From contig NC_087382.1 in the NCBI RefSeq assembly GCF_963675165.1, positions 6,124,315 through 6,188,314 on the forward strand: DNA of 64,000 nt. Reading direction: 5' to 3'. Position 1 is the stretch's first letter. Each line of letters begins with the position of its first letter. The notes beneath the pieces are model-generated. The model did not search any database, was not told the DNA's origin, and saw only the letters and a list, made by a program, of their open reading frames with translations. Positions 34,780-44,155 of the stretch are shown one piece after another. A program made the translations under genes and the position numbers. This stretch comes from Halichondria panicea (taxonomy: Eukaryota > Porifera > Demospongiae > Suberitida > Halichondriidae).

Positions 34780-35400
34780 AGCCTTTATAATATATTATCC
34801 TCCTATTGAGGTCAAGAATGATGTGTGAACTGTCTATATGGCTGCCATTTACGAAGGGAGTAGCCTCACTCTAAGCCGGGGTGAGTACATCAATAACTTA
34901 TATATAATTATATGCAGGTGGTGGGTGATGTGATTTCCTATGCACCTTGCAAAAAATGCCATAACTTATCCTGTATACGATGTGGGCCACTTTCAGGGGA
35001 AAACCCTTCCTCTCTCTGAAGCTACATGCACTCATACCTCCAAATTCACTCCTCTCGGCTTCAGCAATAAATGAGTCTTCTCCATTGAGGTCGAGTTGTG
35101 AACTGTCTACGAGTATGTCAACTACGAAGGGTACAAGCTCACTCTGGGAGTTGGGAAGTATGTTATTTTATCTCAGAGAAAATTGGTAATTCAGAGCTTT
35201 ATTCCTTTGTGTGTGAACTACACAGCAACATCTAGTTGGGCGTCCGACCTTCCGTTAAGAAAAAGAGGTCGGGTTTCAAGTTAATGTCAGCCGCTGGATT
35301 TTAATGGCGTTGTCTCCTCTATTACTCACTCTGAAAGTGGGAAAGTATACTAGTAATCTGTGAAACGATGTCATCTTCTCAGTGAAGAGAACAGCTACAC
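34780..35400 (+). pseudogene. Dead betagamma-crystallin copy
   Basis: Crystallin phrases can be followed at nucleotide level: cctattgaggtcaagaatg, aactgtctatatgg, ttacgaagggagtagcctcac (34850), then gggccactttcaggggaaaac (34983), tcctctcggcttcagcaata (35053), actacgaagggtacaagctcac (35120) and gggaagtatgt. Stops, insertions and large gaps break every frame. It lies between the two receptor genes, which links the crystallin array and receptor cluster by duplication. Confidence 0.85.
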
Positions 35401-35447
35401 TATTATAGCAATTGTAAGCTATAAGCTGTTCTCTTCACTGAGAAGAT
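35373..35447. repeat. 24-bp perfect inverted repeat at the end of the crystallin relic
   Basis: Bases 35373-35396 (ATCTTCTCAGTGAAGAGAAC and on) are the exact reverse complement of 35424-35447, with a 27-bp loop. It looks like a local inverted duplication of crystallin 3' sequence, not a terminator. Confidence 0.75.
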
Positions 35448-35751
35448 ACACATACATAAAAGCCTCTATTATATAGTATAGATCCTTTGTATAATTATTG
35501 GCCAGGGAAAACACCAGACAGTGTGGAAACGAGAACTCTGTCAAGAGCATAACTCCACTCCACATGTATTGAACCGAGGAACCTGCTAGAAATTGAACGC
35601 ATAGTACACAGTAACACCGTAATTACCAGGGGCGTAGCTTAATGGTTTCCTAGTTGGCCAGAAACCCCCACTTGCTGAAAAATGGGTGGGGCTGATCATG
35701 TGCTGAAGTTAATATTGACCAGAGTAGATTAATATCCAGTCTGTTTTTATT

Positions 35752-36266
35752 TAACCTCGAGACCAGCCGTTCGTTATCTGAAAGAACGCCTGGTCAAGTT
35801 CCAATGTAGCACTAGCCTCGATCCCAGGCCGCACTTCCTCGAAGAGTGGCCTGGGATCGAGGCTAGTGCTACATTGGGGCCAGTGAAGGAGGCTAATATG
35901 TAGCCTCGAACCAGGCCCAATGTAAGTTTTACATTGGGCCTGGTTCGAGGCTAAGGCTAATGTAGCACTCGTCCAGCGGTCCAGGAATATAATTGCCCGC
36001 AACAAGGTGTGAAAACCTACCCGTGAATATCATTATGACGTTACAGCAACGGCAGCTAGCTAGCTTGGACCTAGCCTTGATTCGGCCTTGAATCGAGGCT
36101 AGGTCCAAGCTAGCTAGCTGCCGTTGCTGCACGGTAAATAATTATGGTTTTCACACCTTGTTGCGGGCAATTATCGGTCCAAGAAATTCCTGGACCACTG
36201 GACGAGTGCTACATTGGAACTTGACCAGGCGTTCTTTCAGATAACGAACGGCTGGTCTCGAGGCTA
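35752..36266. mobile_element. 515-bp palindromic TAGCCTC-family element
   Basis: The outer arms (TAACCTCGAGACCAGCCG at left, CGGCTGGTCTCGAGGCTA at right) extend as near-perfect inverted repeats to a centre at about 36087, where a 30-bp TAGCCTTGA...TCGAGGCTA hairpin sits (36072-36101). Flanks are GTTTTTATT (35743-35751) and GTATTTATT (36267-36275), an 8 of 9 match. The left arm is lengthened by the nested insertion at 35813-35959. Confidence 0.75.
35813..35959. mobile_element. Composite of two TAGCCTC hairpins nested in the left arm, with 9-bp duplication
   Basis: The insert begins with a 53-bp hairpin (35813-35865) and ends with another (35901-35953) plus aggcta. ATGTAGCAC occurs on both sides (35804-35812 and 35960-35968) but only once in the matching right arm, which proves the insertion. 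The inner spacer repeats flanking words, indicating more than one event. Confidence 0.75.
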
Positions 36267-36777
36267 GTATTTATTGGTTACCTTCTGCAATCCAAGATAA
36301 GAGACCAAGATCAGCCCAGTTCCTCTACTACTGCTCAGAGTCAGACTCCAGACTGTATTTTACAGCGTATACTGCTAATGGCTGGAGACTAGCAAGAGTA
36401 TGGATTGATATCTAGCTTGGATTTATTTCAATGCCTATTATTAATACTGCAATCCAAGATAAAAGACCTGATTGTCAGCCCAGTTCCTCTATACTGCATG
36501 CTCAGACTCCAAACTGCATGTATATGCAGTCTCACCACAATCTGATTCTCAGCCACCAACCTCAGAGCTCATGCCCACTGTCAATGCCAATGGTACTGAT
36601 CCTGGTAGTACATTTGTACTTACAGTTTAGGAGATGAGGCCGAGGAGAACGACTTAGCAAATAAGGGGTGTAACCGGCATAATTAAGAGGCGTGGCACCG
36701 GAAATGGGCGTGGTCTAAAAATTTAGCGGCACTGTCGCGCCGCCTTATTCCTTTAGAAACCCCTTTTAGTAAATGTC

Positions 36778-36826
36778 TAGCCTCGATTCCAGGCCGATTA
36801 AAATACTCTGCCTTGAATCGAGGCTA
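36778..36826. mobile_element. 49-bp TAGCCTC hairpin with 9-bp duplication GTAAATGTC
   Basis: TAGCCTCGATTCCAGGC...GCCTTGAATCGAGGCTA is flanked directly by GTAAATGTC on both sides (36769-36777 and 36827-36835). It is inserted close to the right end of the CAGGGGCGTAGC element. Confidence 0.85.
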
Positions 36827-37084
36827 GTAAATGTCTAGCTACGCCCCTGATTACAATTTATAAATCATATTACAGGTTGTATTGATGTAGTGCAGTCTTT
36901 GGAATCCACAACTGTCAGTTTATGCAACTAATTAGTTTGAAATGTTGAAATGTCTAGAATTAGTATGTACTATAGTAGATTGGATTCCCATTGTCTCAGG
37001 CTAAATGCGTAGGCTACAAGATACTACAATGGCTCATGCATAGTATAGATTCTTATATGTAGCTAGCTAAAGCTCTGCACAGCC

Positions 37085-37959
37085 ATGCCGATCTCCCTAA
37101 ACTTTGTTCTATACCTGGTCATTTTGCTACTATGCAGGTACAGTGGTGCTCTCAATTGTAACCAAACAGGTGAGTAAGATGGTACCGTCACTAGAAGTAA
37201 GATGGTACTGATATAGCTATACAGTAGCAGCTAGTGCATAGTTTACTTTAATTGTATTCCTTATACAGTTCTCCCTCCTATACATACATCTGTCACTTTG
37301 ACAACACTGCCGCCAACCATAATGTCTCTCAATGCTACGTTAAATGGTAAGGATAATTATGCATTTGCCTGCATCGTGATGGTAACTTATTTTAGCTCAT
37401 ACAATGTAATTATGTAATTACGCATGCATTCTCTTCTATATAATTATGTGTATACATGTATAATTATACAGGGCTTTCAAACATTTTCAACGGGCAAAGT
37501 CAACTTATCGCAATACCGATTGTCACAAGCATTGTGTTGGCCTTACTGATTGTGCTCTTATTGTTAGTTATTGGTTATCTGTGGCGAAAGGTGAAGAAGC
37601 TATCAGCAGCACTAACTGCAATGCAACAGGGAGTACTGATCTCCAATACAGATACAAACCTAGCATATCAATCAGAAATCAGCTCTAATGATGATTACGA
37701 AGTTATCCAAGAAGAGAGAGCAACAACACTCACTAAAAATCAGTCATACCCTCATCTTCACTCATGGCTCACTGATCCACAACTACAAAGAAGCTTACTT
37801 GCAACAAATGCCATGGCTAAAGATATTGAGATGGACAGTGAAAGCTATGACGATGTAATTCTTCCCCTGAAAACAGACACGAATGATGGTATGTCATCCA
37901 GAAACTCAATGACTGTGAGTCTTGGTGAAGAACTAGTAGTTGAAGTGACTATGGTTTAA
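37085..37959 (+). CDS. Short receptor paralogue lacking the Ig ectodomain
   Basis: Exons 37085-37169, 37269-37346 and 37472-37959 join in phase 1 and give 216 residues. The signal peptide exon (ends GALNCNQT) and the last exon (GLSNIFNGQSQ, membrane helix, tail) closely match the receptor at 28958-34170. The middle exon is only 26 codons and corresponds to the start of exon 2 fused to the Ser/Thr stalk (VTLTTLPPTIMS). The ectodomain is therefore about 50 residues, without Ig folds. The tail keeps YEVI and YDDV but lacks about 20 residues present in the long form. It might work as an adaptor or decoy subunit, or be a decaying duplicate; codon conservation of the tail favours function. Confidence 0.8.
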
Positions 37960-39003
37960 AATTTGAGAGGATCATATATTAATGTTATGTATCTTAGATA
38001 TATTATTATACATATAATAGCTTATTATAACACTGACTATAGTAGCGATTTTATTTTAATTGTTCACATGCCTGCATAATTATCAAGTGTGTAAATTATT
38101 CGGTTGTATATTATTACCTGCATGGGTATAGGATAAGTTATAGTTAAACAATGGCCTCGAGTGGTATATTTGATTTACACGCGAGAGTAATCTGATAAAC
38201 CACGAGGCGCAGCCGAGTTGGTTTATCTGATTACTCGAGCGTGTAAAGCAAATATACCACGAGAGGCCATAGTTTAACTGGCTTGTACTATGTTTAGAAC
38301 TGTACTACTATGTTTAGCTACTTCCTGTCATGCTTCTTCAATGAATATGCTTATAACTACTGTTTGACGTCACTGTTGCTATACCTATGCAATGAATTTG
38401 CTATTTTTTTAAAAAAAGCGATGGCTGATTCAAGCAAGCGTCTATGATTCAAGCAAGCAATTGTGAAGGCTGTGTTTCTGCATCTTTATAGAAGGCACTT
38501 CAAGAAAGTACACTGGTGCTACTTGTCTACAAAGAGTGCAAATGTACCCCAAAATATCATTCCACAAGCCTACTGTACTGGCCCAGTGCAGTGCAGTCTC
38601 TTTAGTCTGAGAAACACTTGGCAGTCTGGACCCTTCTTACTGCTCCTGGTCCCATGCAGCAATGTAATAAGCAGGTTGTGACAACCAATGTTGAAAGTTG
38701 AAAAAAAGCAACACAAACAAACCAGTATCGTTCGATTCACGATCACGGAGTTCTTCCAAATTTGCCTCCTTTTTGGAACTATTCATCGCTTGAACTTGGC
38801 TCTTTTTATGTTGACTAAAATCATTAGTATAGTAGTCTGTTTTGTATTGAATTCTCTCTAACTCTAATATTGCTAATATTGATTGAATTGAGTAGTGTGT
38901 CATTGTTTTAATTGAAACAGTGTGTCAATTTTGTTGCAAAGGTGGGATACTGTATTCAGTTCTAGCTGTACATGTAGTTTGACCACAGCCATGGTATATG
39001 GCA
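37960..39003. repeat. 3' flank of the short receptor, duplicated from receptor intron 3
   Basis: About 38165-39000 matches 31817-33545 in order and orientation. No coding sequence beyond the receptor is visible. Confidence 0.7.
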
Positions 39004-39012
39004 GTTATACAC

Positions 39013-39802
39013 TAGCCTCGTTCCCAGGCCTTACTTTTTCTTGCTGTTGTCACTGTTCATCCATAAACATAAAAAGACATAGTGAGGCAGCAAAGAAAGA
39101 AATGGGCGTACAGTTAAGAAAAAGTAAGGCCTGGTTTGGGAAATCGCGTGATCCACAAGGATTTTTATGAACGTGGGCGATATGTAGCCCACAATTGTGA
39201 CGTGGTATTCTCCCACGCATTCAGAGTAAGGACTGTACTACTAGTACTATACTGTACTTGTACTGAGACAACCACCAAGCTGTGCTGCAAGTCAGATCAG
39301 AGAACCAGCGTGGCCAGCTCTGGTGGCAGTAGCTACCTGCTATATGATAATGATGACTAAGCTATTCTACTCTAGCATGTAGAAAGACACAAGAAAAGGT
39401 AATAGTGATAGAATCTAAACACACAATCTAGACTAGTAGTAGTAGATCATCTAGCTAAGCCTAAGGTATATAGCTAGCTATAGTGCTTGCAAACTTCCAG
39501 TTCCAAGTCCATGTCCAGCTTAATTGCTGCAGGCAAAGTTTTATTAGTCATAGACCTCTGCGTGGGCAGTCCAACATCTCTAGCTCAGTATGCCCACGCT
39601 CATTTTCACCCTTCTACCACCCTTCTACCCTCACGCGACTTCCCGATACAGGCTCTCCTTTTTCCTAACTCTACGTCTATTTCTTTCTTTATTCCTCCAA
39701 TTAATACCGTATTTTATCTCATTGAACGAATGATACAGTATTTTATCTTATTGAACGATTGTGATAAAGAGAACAGAAAAAGGAGAGCCTGTGTAGAGGC
39801 TA
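39013..39802. mobile_element. 790-bp TAGCCTC-family element with 9-bp duplication GTTATACAC
   Basis: The left end TAGCCTCGTTCCCAGGCC is preceded by GTTATACAC (39004-39012). The right end GTGTAGAGGCTA is followed by GTTATACAC (39803-39811). The paralogous intron copy (about 33440-33470) continues without the insert. The left part has an inner inverted repeat (39029-39048 against 39116-39134, ggccttactttttcttgc). The right part matches 5563-5745 and, inverted, 12333-12415. No transposase frame is visible. Confidence 0.8.
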
Positions 39803-39811
39803 GTTATACAC

Positions 39812-40790
39812 TAGGGTATAACTGCCATATACCATGGCTGTGGTCAGACAGGTTGTATAAGTAGTATAAACTACAACTGAAGCCTTTGATCTTTGGTGCA
39901 ACCATAGTACAATATAGTATACATTGCATGATAGCTATAATTATTAATAGCTGGTGATATCCATCTGGAATCACTCTAGTGTGTACCTTGTCTGATCATG
40001 ATGAGAGAATGTGAGACATGAGGTGGACTTGGACCCACTGTTAACTTATACTACGGCTGTAGCGACATATCTCTGCTGCATCGATATACTGCTTCAGGTG
40101 TGTGTATGTATAACTATATATAGCAATTGTTGATGCGGCTTTAGCTTCTCCCTTGCAGCATGCAGTTGGACTGTTTTGACCCATGTTATCAAGGCATCTC
40201 CATTCTATAACTGATGGACTCAAGCACCAGGTCCTCTGTGTGCCCCCCTGCATGGTGAGTATACAGACCCCCATGCATAGTGACTGCATGTATACATGCA
40301 TGTATACGTAGAAGAGCTTGAGAATCTTTCTATCTGTGAGGCCTTGTATTTATTAGCTGTACACGTATGTGTCTCTCCTATCCTATAGTACTTTTGGGCA
40401 ATTTTCGTTGTTCTATACAACGGACACCATGACTCCAGTTCTAAACATCCGGATTGAAAAGTTGAGTTACATTCCAAGCAACGTGGCTTTATAGTCAGCC
40501 ATGCAGTAAGAGTGCTGCAGTTAGATCGATATAAGCTTTGAGGATTATAGCTGGTTTTACATAGCTATATATAGTGCAACTATATATTCAGATGCATGCA
40601 CATGCAGTATACACTCACTGTTCTATTAAACTTATAGCTACCTCACATGCAGCTGCATGCTTGTTCTAATTATTCCGGACACTTTTTGTGAATGCTGTAT
40701 AAAAATCTGTTCCAATTATATACCTGGACAATTTCAAAAATTAATATTTTTCTGTCCGAAGTTAGACGGTAATGTTGTGGGAATATTAAA
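39812..40790. other. Non-coding stretch
   Basis: 39812-39930 completes the duplication of receptor intron 3. The remainder is AT-rich with catgcatg and tatata words; no supported gene. Confidence 0.45.
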
Positions 40791-41029
40791 TACCGTATAG
40801 CGCGAAATTTTCGAGGCACTTATATTTCGTGGAATGGCCTCTAAAACATTTCGTTGCACAATGTTTGCGGAATGACTGCTTACCGGAAGCTACGCCTTTA
40901 AATCTTTGCACGTTATATCAGATAATTCTAATTAAAGAACAATTTTCGTGGACTTAATTTTCGTGTAGGATTGCTAACCCACAAAATCCGCGAAAATTAA
41001 GCCCCTCGAAAATTTCGCGCTATACGGTA
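40791..41029. mobile_element. 239-bp MITE of the TACCGTATAGCG family
   Basis: Starts TACCGTATAGCGCGAAATTT and ends AAATTTCGCGCTATACGGTA, a perfect inverted end, with inner ttcgaggc/cctcgaa and ttcgtgg/cgcgaaa words. A decayed relative lies at about 31394-31610. The flanking TA suggests a dinucleotide target duplication. Confidence 0.85.
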
Positions 41030-41171
41030 TATGATTATAGCACAGCCATTTTATCTCTACAAAAAAACCTCAACTTAGTATAACACATTTAACCAATAAC
41101 GTGCAGTAACTGTTGGATAATCAATATCTAAGAATGTTATATAAAAGTACCTCAGCTATAAATAAGACAGT

Positions 41172-44135
41172 TCACACTTCATTGTGTATGGGACCGATTT
41201 CTGTGTGTGTAACAACAGGACGACGGTTGATTCTTAGAGGGGGAGGGGCTGATATTCCGTAGTCCTCTGCGGTGAGGGGGGCTAGTTCATCCAGGGCAGG
41301 CTCTCTCAGCTGGTCTGGCCTCGTGGCTGGTCTGATGATGGGAGGAGTGATGTATCGATCAGGGTCAGTTTCTTCCATGGCTCCATCAGTGTAAGGTGGT
41401 GTGTCCACAATGTCTTTTTGCTCAGCTATAAGTTGTTCATCGTCATCGTCATCAATTTCATTTGCTGCAAACTGATCCATGGTATTGTTAGGTTCTCGGT
41501 TCTTTTTGTATGCAACACCAGTTGTCAAGTTTTTTGCGACTTGCTTTATCTTGAGCCATGTTTTAGTCTTCTTTAGTATGTAGTGGTGGAAATGGTAGCT
41601 GATTATTGTCACAAAGAGAATGAAAGCTATGGACATTGAAACATTGGTCAGTATTTCTTGCTGTTGGTGTATTTCAGCAACATATAAAGTACCAATAGAT
41701 AGAATGCCGAGATTAAGCAGAAGGAACGTTTCTAGATATTCGTTAAATTGCTTTTTGTGCACTCGGTTGGTCAATGTTATCAGTCCGAATGCAATACACC
41801 CAGATGATAGAACAGGGAAAGAAGTGTTTGGAGCCATGGCAACTACTAGATTATGAGCAATCAGTGCAAAGAGGAGCAGTCCCACCCAGTAGCGATGCTT
41901 GGGAGTGAATGGAGCATGGTATGCATCCATGAAACCATTGTAGTATGTGTTTTTGGTCCATATCATAACCTTGGAACAGCGAGGAAACCATTGTCCAAAG
42001 AAGAGCAGTATAGTGAACAATTCACCGGCAATGAGGATTATGGCTGCAGCAACAAACTGAGGAATGTTATTGGGAGTGAAGTATAGTACATTGCCGTCAA
42101 ACAACCAAACAGTCTTGGTTGAACCGTCGGAATATTCCAAGACCCTGTTTTGTAGTGCAGCAACGATAAACCGTAAGAATTTTGAATAAGAGAGTAGGAC
42201 AAGTGTGCCTAGGGCAGCAACTGGATTCCTGTTGGAGAGGAGCTTTGAAAAGGAGTCAAAGTACTTGCTCAAAATTATAATAAGAAGCATTAGAAGAAAT
42301 AGGTAAGCGGGAAAGACAAGTTGAAGGAGTACTTTGGCTTGAGAGTTCATTCCATCATAAAAGCATGTCTCAATTCCCAGGTCAAGATTCACCCATGATA
42401 CAAAAACTGTTAAAAAGTTGTTTAAACTAGGAAAGAAAATTGCTCTATTAGCAGCTAATATGTTGGCGTAAAATACGAGGCCATGAATAGTTCCAGTTGC
42501 TATAGTGATGTTGAGCACGAGAATTAAAACAACTAGCAATATGCCAGCCAGTGCAAATGGTATTAGTAGAATAAGGTAAAGATTAGAGCATTCTTTACAG
42601 TCTGACGTAGCCAACACAAGACTGAAATTTGATTTACATTCTCCACACAAGACACCACTTCGATTGTAGGCACACTGTTCGTCATGGTTGCTTAGACTGA
42701 TGTTGACTGGTTTTTGCACACAATAGTTAAGTGTACAGCTGCTAACAACATACCCTGTTCCATTGGTGGTATTTGTGACTTCGATCCATGTGTTGTTATT
42801 TCTTTCCAGCGTTATGTTTCCATTTTCCTCAAAACAATTTGATATTTGATGTCCTTGTTGCAAGTCTGGATCACAGTCACACTTGCACTCAATATCAGAT
42901 TGAATTGGTTTGAGTCCAATAGGGCATATGCAGGATTGAAAAGAAATATTAAAAAGTTTTCTTGAAATTCCTAAGTTGAAGCATGGACCCTCGGCATAAA
43001 GTTCCACTTGAGCAAAACTGTCTTGTGAGAATACATTGTATTCTAATTCTGTGCACTGATTGCCAACTTCTTGTTCTGCCTGTCCTTCTTTGAGACGACC
43101 AACTCCACTCTCAGTTACAACAGAACTGTGAATTGTCGCACTCATTGGATTTCCAACTTGGTCAACAGCCATAACACTGATTTTAAATGTGTATCCCTTT
43201 CTTGTCGAAATAATGCCGTAGTTATTTTTGCAAAAAAATACTTGCACAGGCCTAGAGGATATTGATAATTCGGTGGAGGATTTTATGGTTTTATTTATGT
43301 AGTCCAATCCATTTAAAGCATTGTTATATTCAGCAGTTTGACTTGCAGTACACCTGTCCAACAGACCTCCATAGATGTCTGCTCCTGACTGGGTAGCTGT
43401 GTTGTTAGTCATGAATGTGTTACAGTTTGGGCTGCCACGAGAACTATACAATTGAATTGTTTGAAAAAAGCATTCAGCAAAACTAGTTTGAGTAGCATCA
43501 TCTTCAGTGATCCTTTCTCCACACGTGCTCTTCTGTGTGTCATCCGCCACAAAGATCCCCCCTCCGTACTGTCGAGCCAAGTTGTTGTTGATCAATAACG
43601 TCACAAAAAGATCCTGTAATTCTTTTTTAAATAAGTACAGTTTCGAATCCTGCTGTAGATACACTCCACCTCCATTAGCGTTAGCTGTGTTTGATTCAAT
43701 GTTGACGTGTGATCGAGTAAGATTAAGGGTTGTTGCTACTGCATAAATACCTCCACCATTCTCAGCAATGTTGTCAGTAATCTCACTTCGTTTATTTGGA
43801 GTGTTAAATTCAAGCGTGCTTGAATATGCATAAATCCCTCCACCATGCTTGTGTGCTGTGTTGCGATAGATCTTTATTGGCTCATTTACAAAAAGTGCAC
43901 TTTCTCTTAAAAATATCCCTCCTCCGGAGATAGCTTTGTTGTTGGTGATCAGTACTCCTTCTGTGTTAATGTATATTTGACTCTGTACGACACTGATGGC
44001 TCCTCCTAGCACACCACGATTGTTACTGAGTGTTGTTGGTCCATTAAACTCAACTCGACTGTTGACAGCAGCATAAATAATGCCTTCATCCATCATAGAA
44101 CTGGCCGTGTTATTAGTAACGTTAGTGTTTTTCAA
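41172..44135 (-). CDS. Multi-pass membrane half of a beta-helix repeat protein
   Basis: A continuous frame of about 987 residues. The N-terminal third has beta-helix repeats with GGGI/GGAI and NNxA motifs of the polymorphic-membrane-protein type. Next comes a cysteine-rich extracellular segment (CICPIG, CKCDCDPD, CGECKSNF, CKECSN). Then about nine hydrophobic segments follow (first LYLILLIPFALAGILLVVLI, last MSIAFILFVTIISYHF). The cytoplasmic tail is acidic (IDDDDDEQL) and proline-rich. The first residue is not an ATG, and the frame continues the preceding repeat ORF after a short break at 44136-44158. I therefore read both as one gene. It is probably a cell-surface protein of unknown ligand; the sequence does not establish a GPCR. 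Confidence 0.75.
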   Translation of the reverse strand: MKNTNVTNNTASSMMDEGIIYAAVNSRVEFNGPTTLSNNRGVLGGAISVVQSQIYINTEGVLITNNKAISGGGIFLRESALFVNEPIKIYRNTAHKHGGGIYAYSSTLEFNTPNKRSEITDNIAENGGGIYAVATTLNLTRSHVNIESNTANANGGGVYLQQDSKLYLFKKELQDLFVTLLINNNLARQYGGGIFVADDTQKSTCGERITEDDATQTSFAECFFQTIQLYSSRGSPNCNTFMTNNTATQSGADIYGGLLDRCTASQTAEYNNALNGLDYINKTIKSSTELSISSRPVQVFFCKNNYGIISTRKGYTFKISVMAVDQVGNPMSATIHSSVVTESGVGRLKEGQAEQEVGNQCTELEYNVFSQDSFAQVELYAEGPCFNLGISRKLFNISFQSCICPIGLKPIQSDIECKCDCDPDLQQGHQISNCFEENGNITLERNNNTWIEVTNTTNGTGYVVSSCTLNYCVQKPVNISLSNHDEQCAYNRSGVLCGECKSNFSLVLATSDCKECSNLYLILLIPFALAGILLVVLILVLNITIATGTIHGLVFYANILAANRAIFFPSLNNFLTVFVSWVNLDLGIETCFYDGMNSQAKVLLQLVFPAYLFLLMLLIIILSKYFDSFSKLLSNRNPVAALGTLVLLSYSKFLRFIVAALQNRVLEYSDGSTKTVWLFDGNVLYFTPNNIPQFVAAAIILIAGELFTILLFFGQWFPRCSKVMIWTKNTYYNGFMDAYHAPFTPKHRYWVGLLLFALIAHNLVVAMAPNTSFPVLSSGCIAFGLITLTNRVHKKQFNEYLETFLLLNLGILSIGTLYVAEIHQQQEILTNVSMSIAFILFVTIISYHFHHYILKKTKTWLKIKQVAKNLTTGVAYKKNREPNNTMDQFAANEIDDDDDEQLIAEQKDIVDTPPYTDGAMEETDPDRYITPPIIRPATRPDQLREPALDELAPLTAEDYGISAPPPLRINRRPVVTHTEIGPIHNEV

Positions 44136-44155
44136 GATCAGGAGAGACTGAGAAA

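Larger units (their letters stand above)
35627..36849. mobile_element. 1223-bp CAGGGGCGTAGC-ended element with nested insertions
   Basis: Ends CAGGGGCGTAGCTT and AGCTACGCCCCTG, with ATTAC on both sides (35622-35626 and 36850-36854). Its length is largely due to later insertions: the 515-bp palindrome (35752-36266) and the 49-bp hairpin (36778-36826). It belongs to the family of 17683-18102. No transposase is visible. Confidence 0.8.
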
